NCBI GenBank assembly: GCA_012841735.1
Contig: DUUE01000168.1
Span: 1 to 8,326, forward strand
Length of the DNA stretch: 8,326 nt
Origin: Bacillota bacterium
Lineage (GTDB): Bacteria; Bacillota; Dethiobacteria; Dethiobacterales; Dethiobacteraceae
Reading direction: 5' to 3'
A program made the position numbers and the translations under genes. The notes under the pieces were generated by a model. It worked only from the letters and a program-made list of their open reading frames with translations. It made no database searches and was not told the DNA's origin. Every line of letters begins with the position of its first letter. The stretch's first letter is position 1. Shown one piece after another: positions 5,753 to 8,326 of this stretch.

Positions 5753-6460
5753 ATGGCCGTTGTGGTGGGGATAACCTGCAACCGCGTTGGTTATGAAAAC
5801 CGCCTGTCCCAGGCTTATGTGCACGCCATCCTGCAGGCGGGCGGCGTGCCTTTTTTATTGCCTGTCTGCCGTGACGAGCAAATCCTTAAGCGGCAGTTCG
5901 CCCGCCTTGACGCCCTGTTATTAAGCGGCGGGGGTGATCCGGATGCATTTCTTTACGGTGAAGAAGCGCACCCCGGCCAGGGGACGGTCCAGCCTGACCG
6001 GGACAGTATGGAGCTTTTCCTCGCACGCCAGGCTTTTGCCTGCGGGCTGCCGCTGCTTGGCATCTGCCGCGGGGCACAGATGATGGCGGTGGCCGCCGGC
6101 GGCAAACTGCTCCAGGACCTGAAAGGAGTGGAGAGGGTGCAGCATAGCCAGCGGGCGCCGCGCAGCTACCCCATTCACAGCGTCCTGCTGCGCAAAAACA
6201 CGCTGCTTTACCGTCTCACCGGCAGGCAAAAACTGCGTGTCAACAGCATGCATCATCAGGCTGTCCGCCTGCCCGGCAGGCTTGCCATTGCGGCGGTGGC
6301 TGCCGACGGGGTGATTGAAGCGGTGGAATTGCCCGGCCATCCCTTTGCCGTGGGCGTCCAGTGGCATCCCGAGTGGCTGATACAAACGGAAAGCCATGCC
6401 CTGCCCCTCTTTAAAGCTTTTTGTGCCGCTGCCGGAAATTGTCGGAGAAAGAATAATTAA
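5753..6460 (+). CDS. Peptidase C26 / PuuD-like gamma-glutamyl hydrolase (class-I glutamine amidotransferase fold)
   Basis: A 235-residue protein of the gamma-glutamyl-GABA hydrolase (PuuD) type. LLLSGGGDPD (55-64) and the nucleophile elbow LGICRGAQ (C105) with QWHPEW (H205, E207) give the Cys-His-Glu triad at the spacing known for E. coli PuuD. NSMHHQAV (164-171) is another conserved family stretch. Such enzymes release glutamate from gamma-glutamyl amides. The substrate here is unknown, since no putrescine-pathway genes are nearby, so puuD is not assigned as a name. ATG at 5753 has GGGGGGA (5739-5745) 7 nt upstream. The gene sits alone between the hairpin at 5702-5738 and the serA promoter. 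I see no clear promoter of its own in the 50-nt gap, so it may depend on read-through from mazF. Confidence 0.88.
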   Translation: MAVVVGITCNRVGYENRLSQAYVHAILQAGGVPFLLPVCRDEQILKRQFARLDALLLSGGGDPDAFLYGEEAHPGQGTVQPDRDSMELFLARQAFACGLPLLGICRGAQMMAVAAGGKLLQDLKGVERVQHSQRAPRSYPIHSVLLRKNTLLYRLTGRQKLRVNSMHHQAVRLPGRLAIAAVAADGVIEAVELPGHPFAVGVQWHPEWLIQTESHALPLFKAFCAAAGNCRRKNN

Positions 6461-6461
6461 C

Positions 6462-6490
6462 TTGCGGCTGCAGGAACATTGTGGTATCAT
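6462..6490 (+). promoter_or_regulatory. Likely serA promoter
   Basis: TTGCGG (6462-6467), a 17-bp spacer and TATCAT (6485-6490) preceded by TG at 6482-6483 form a good sigma-A type extended -10 promoter, directly after the stop of the preceding gene. Transcription from about 6497 would place the hairpin at 6500-6527 in the serA leader. A TATAAT at 6527-6532 is an alternative -10 box but has no recognisable -35. Confidence 0.6.
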
Positions 6491-6499
6491 ATTACTACT

Positions 6500-6527
6500 C
6501 CGGCAGGCCTGTCCTGCGGCGTTTTTT
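6500..6527 (+). terminator. Terminator-like hairpin between the PuuD-like gene and serA
   Basis: GCAGG (6503-6507) pairs with CCTGC (6513-6517) around CCTGT. CC (6500-6501) and GG (6518-6519) extend the stem with one bulged G, and T6 follows at 6522-6527. It lies 40 nt past the upstream stop and 45 nt before serA. It may simply end the upstream transcript, or it may attenuate serA if the promoter at 6462-6490 is used. Confidence 0.5.
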
Positions 6528-6572
6528 ATAATAAATGTGATAAATGGCACAAGCTATAGGGAGGTTGGAGCA

Positions 6573-8153
6573 ATGATGAAAGTACTTGTTAGTGACCAGA
6601 TTTCCGACCTGGGGATTAACAAGTTGCGGGAAAAGGCAGTGGTGGACGTCAGAACCGAGCTGTCGCCACAGGAACTGGTACAGGCCATAGCCGATTATGA
6701 CGCCCTGGTGGTACGCAGTTCCACCAAAGTAACACGTGAGGTGCTGGCAGCTGGCAAGAACCTGAAAGTGGTGGGTCGTGCCGGTGTGGGAATAGACAAT
6801 ATTGATGTGGATGCGGCAACGGAGCTGGGGATTATTGTCCTCAATGCGCCTGAAGGCAATACTATTTCCGCGGCGGAACATGCCATTGCCATGATGACTT
6901 CTCTGGCCCGCAATATTCCTGCGGCCAACAGTTCCGTCAAGGCCGGCGAATGGAAACGCGGCAAATTTATGGGTGTGGAACTTTACCAGAAAACGCTGGG
7001 CGTAATCGGCATGGGACGTATCGGCAGCGAGGTGATTAAACGGGCCAAAGCCATGGGCATGAATATTCTTGCCTACGACCCTTATATCTCCGACGAAAGG
7101 GCGGAAAAACTGGGCGTGACTGTGGTGCCGCCTGAGGAAATTTACCGCAATGCCGATTTTATTACCATCCATACCCCCATGACCAAAGCGACGAAGCATA
7201 TGATCGGCGCCAAAGAAATTGCCATGATGAAGGACGGCGTCCGCCTCATTAACTGCGCCCGCGGCGGGTTAATCGAAGAAAAAGCTTTATACGAAGCGCT
7301 TAAGTCGGGGAAAGTGGCAGGGGCCGCCCTGGATGTGTTTGAGGAAGAGCCGGCTGTCAACAACCCGCTCTGCCAACTTCCCAATGTCATTGTGACACCG
7401 CACCTGGGAGCTTCCACGGAGGAAGCACAGGTTAATGTGGCTGTCCAGGTGGCCGACCAGGTCCTGAAAGCGCTCTTTAACGAACCGCTTGTCAGCGCGG
7501 TGAACGTGCCTGTAGTTCCGCCGGAGACTATGGCGGCCGTTTCTCCCTTTGTCCCGCTGATGAAAACACTGGGTTCCTTCTATACACAGCTCTTTAACGG
7601 GCAGATTGAACAGGTTGAACTGGTCTACAGCGGTGAAATTGCCAATTACCCGGTATCAACCCTGACCACGTCCTTTTTAATCGGCCTGCTGTCGGTGATT
7701 TTGGGCGAATCGGTCAATTATGTCAATGCGCCGGTGATTGCCAAACAGCGCGGCATTAAAGTGCGCGAAGTTACAAGCACCACAGTGGAGAACTTTACCA
7801 ACCTGGTGACCGCCAACATTAAAACAAGCGAGGGTATCCAGACTGTTGCCGGCACCCTCTTTAATAAAAACGATATTCGCATTGTTCAGATTGGCAAATA
7901 CCGCATTGAAGTTGTTCCCTCCCGCTATATGCTGGTAACCACCTATAATGACATGCCGGGAGTCATCGGACGTTTCGGCATCACCCTGGGTGAAAACGAC
8001 ATTAATATTGCCGGCATGCAGGTGGGCCGCCAGTCGGTCGGCGGCGAAGCCGTAATGGTGGTCCAGGTTGACAGTCCCGTTCCGGAAACAGTATTGCAGC
8101 AACTGCAAGGCCTGGAAGCCATCCTGTCCATCCGTTTCGTCAAACTTGATTAG
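6573..8153 (+). CDS. serA: D-3-phosphoglycerate dehydrogenase, long form with ASB and ACT domains
   Basis: EC 1.1.1.95. It oxidises 3-phosphoglycerate to 3-phosphohydroxypyruvate with NAD+, the first step of serine synthesis. The 526 residues match the long type found in Bacillus and Mycobacterium. Order: substrate-binding half (SDQISDLGINKL, then VVGRAGVGIDNID at 66-78), NAD-binding Rossmann domain with GMGRIG (146-151), an intervening allosteric substrate-binding domain (about 320-450), and a C-terminal ACT domain (about 454-526; YNDMPGVIGRFG and DINIAGMQVGR). R230 (NCARGG), E259 (DVFEEEP) and H277 (TPHLGA) form the catalytic triad, with the same spacing as in the M. tuberculosis enzyme. 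The ACT domain usually mediates serine inhibition. The frame is open far upstream into the preceding gene, but ATG at 6573, with AGGGAGG (6558-6564) 8 nt before it, gives the family N-terminus. No serC or serB is visible here. Confidence 0.97.
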   Translation: MMKVLVSDQISDLGINKLREKAVVDVRTELSPQELVQAIADYDALVVRSSTKVTREVLAAGKNLKVVGRAGVGIDNIDVDAATELGIIVLNAPEGNTISAAEHAIAMMTSLARNIPAANSSVKAGEWKRGKFMGVELYQKTLGVIGMGRIGSEVIKRAKAMGMNILAYDPYISDERAEKLGVTVVPPEEIYRNADFITIHTPMTKATKHMIGAKEIAMMKDGVRLINCARGGLIEEKALYEALKSGKVAGAALDVFEEEPAVNNPLCQLPNVIVTPHLGASTEEAQVNVAVQVADQVLKALFNEPLVSAVNVPVVPPETMAAVSPFVPLMKTLGSFYTQLFNGQIEQVELVYSGEIANYPVSTLTTSFLIGLLSVILGESVNYVNAPVIAKQRGIKVREVTSTTVENFTNLVTANIKTSEGIQTVAGTLFNKNDIRIVQIGKYRIEVVPSRYMLVTTYNDMPGVIGRFGITLGENDINIAGMQVGRQSVGGEAVMVVQVDSPVPETVLQQLQGLEAILSIRFVKLD

Positions 8154-8179
8154 TAAATATCTGCGTTTAAGCTGTAAAG

Positions 8180-8240
8180 CTTCCCGCCCCCGTCTGTATA
8201 CAAGGCAAAATGCAGCCGGCGGCGCGGGAAGTATTTTTTT
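8180..8240 (+). terminator. Intrinsic terminator after serA
   Basis: CTTCCCGC (8180-8187) pairs perfectly with GCGGGAAG (8224-8231), closing a 36-nt loop that can form further partial pairing (CC at 8189-8190 with GG at 8221-8222). A T7 run follows at 8234-8240. It lies 27 nt after the serA stop and should end the serA transcript. Confidence 0.8.
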
Positions 8241-8326
8241 GTGCAGGAAAAGGCATGTAAGGTGCCCGGAGTTTCCCTGCCGATTATTTTGCAGGTTAAA
8301 TAGCGAAAAAGAATTAAGTCCGCCGC

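Noticed and set aside
6396..6572. An N-terminal extension of SerA by 59 codons from an upstream ATG at 6396.
   Set aside because: It would overlap the PuuD-like gene and run through the promoter and hairpin. The ATG at 6573 has a strong ribosome site and gives the standard family N-terminus.
6495..7199. A 234-codon minus-strand frame opposite serA.
   Set aside because: It is antisense to clear SerA sequence and His/Arg-rich as expected for a shadow frame, with no family motif.
1..8326. CRISPR arrays, insertion sequences, tRNA or rRNA genes and attachment sites.
   Set aside because: Reading both strands showed no spaced direct repeats, transposase motifs, tRNA-like clover-leaf sequences or rRNA signatures.

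Overview
The window looks like a chromosomal segment of a low-to-mid GC Bacillota, most likely a clostridial lineage (Peptococcaceae/Desulfotomaculum-like), although the genus cannot be fixed from sequence alone. Three things point this way: strong AGGAGG-type ribosome sites before nearly every gene, the alr-ndoAI-ndoA (mazEF) gene order typical of Bacillota, and a MazF protein very close to Bacillus subtilis EndoA. GC content appears slightly above half by eye.

Layout. Positions 1-160 hold a run of terminator-like hairpins that close an unseen gene to the left. Positions 158-553 (minus strand) encode a small uncharacterised Cys-rich protein with two CxxC pairs. A roughly 260-bp divergent intergenic region follows, with a good sigma-A type promoter at 733-761. 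From there six genes run on the plus strand without an obvious terminator: an HTH-ACT protein (pheB family), homoserine dehydrogenase (hom), aspartate kinase (lysC, with an internal start for a beta subunit), alanine racemase (alr), a ribbon-helix-helix antitoxin and a MazF/EndoA RNase toxin. A perfect 11-bp hairpin plus T-run lies at 5702-5738. Next comes a class-I glutamine-amidotransferase-like peptidase C26 (PuuD-like), then a promoter and hairpin, and serA (D-3-phosphoglycerate dehydrogenase). A strong terminator sits at 8180-8240, and the last ~85 bases show no gene.

How the genes fit together. LysC and Hom catalyse the first and third steps of the aspartate pathway (lysine/DAP, threonine, methionine). 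SerA starts serine synthesis. Alr supplies D-alanine. LysC (via DAP) and Alr both feed peptidoglycan. Four of the proteins (PheB, Hom, LysC, SerA) carry ACT-type ligand-binding domains, so the region is rich in amino-acid sensing. The toxin-antitoxin pair seems translationally coupled and probably shares a transcript with alr.

Most of the window is ordinary housekeeping metabolism and I see no convincing new multi-gene system. The points most worth checking are the internal lysC start, the lack of UACAU (the B. subtilis MazF site) in the plus-strand genes, the hairpin between mazF and the PuuD-like gene, the terminator-like hairpin in the serA leader, an inverted repeat just downstream of the -10 element before pheB, and the unknown Cys-rich protein.
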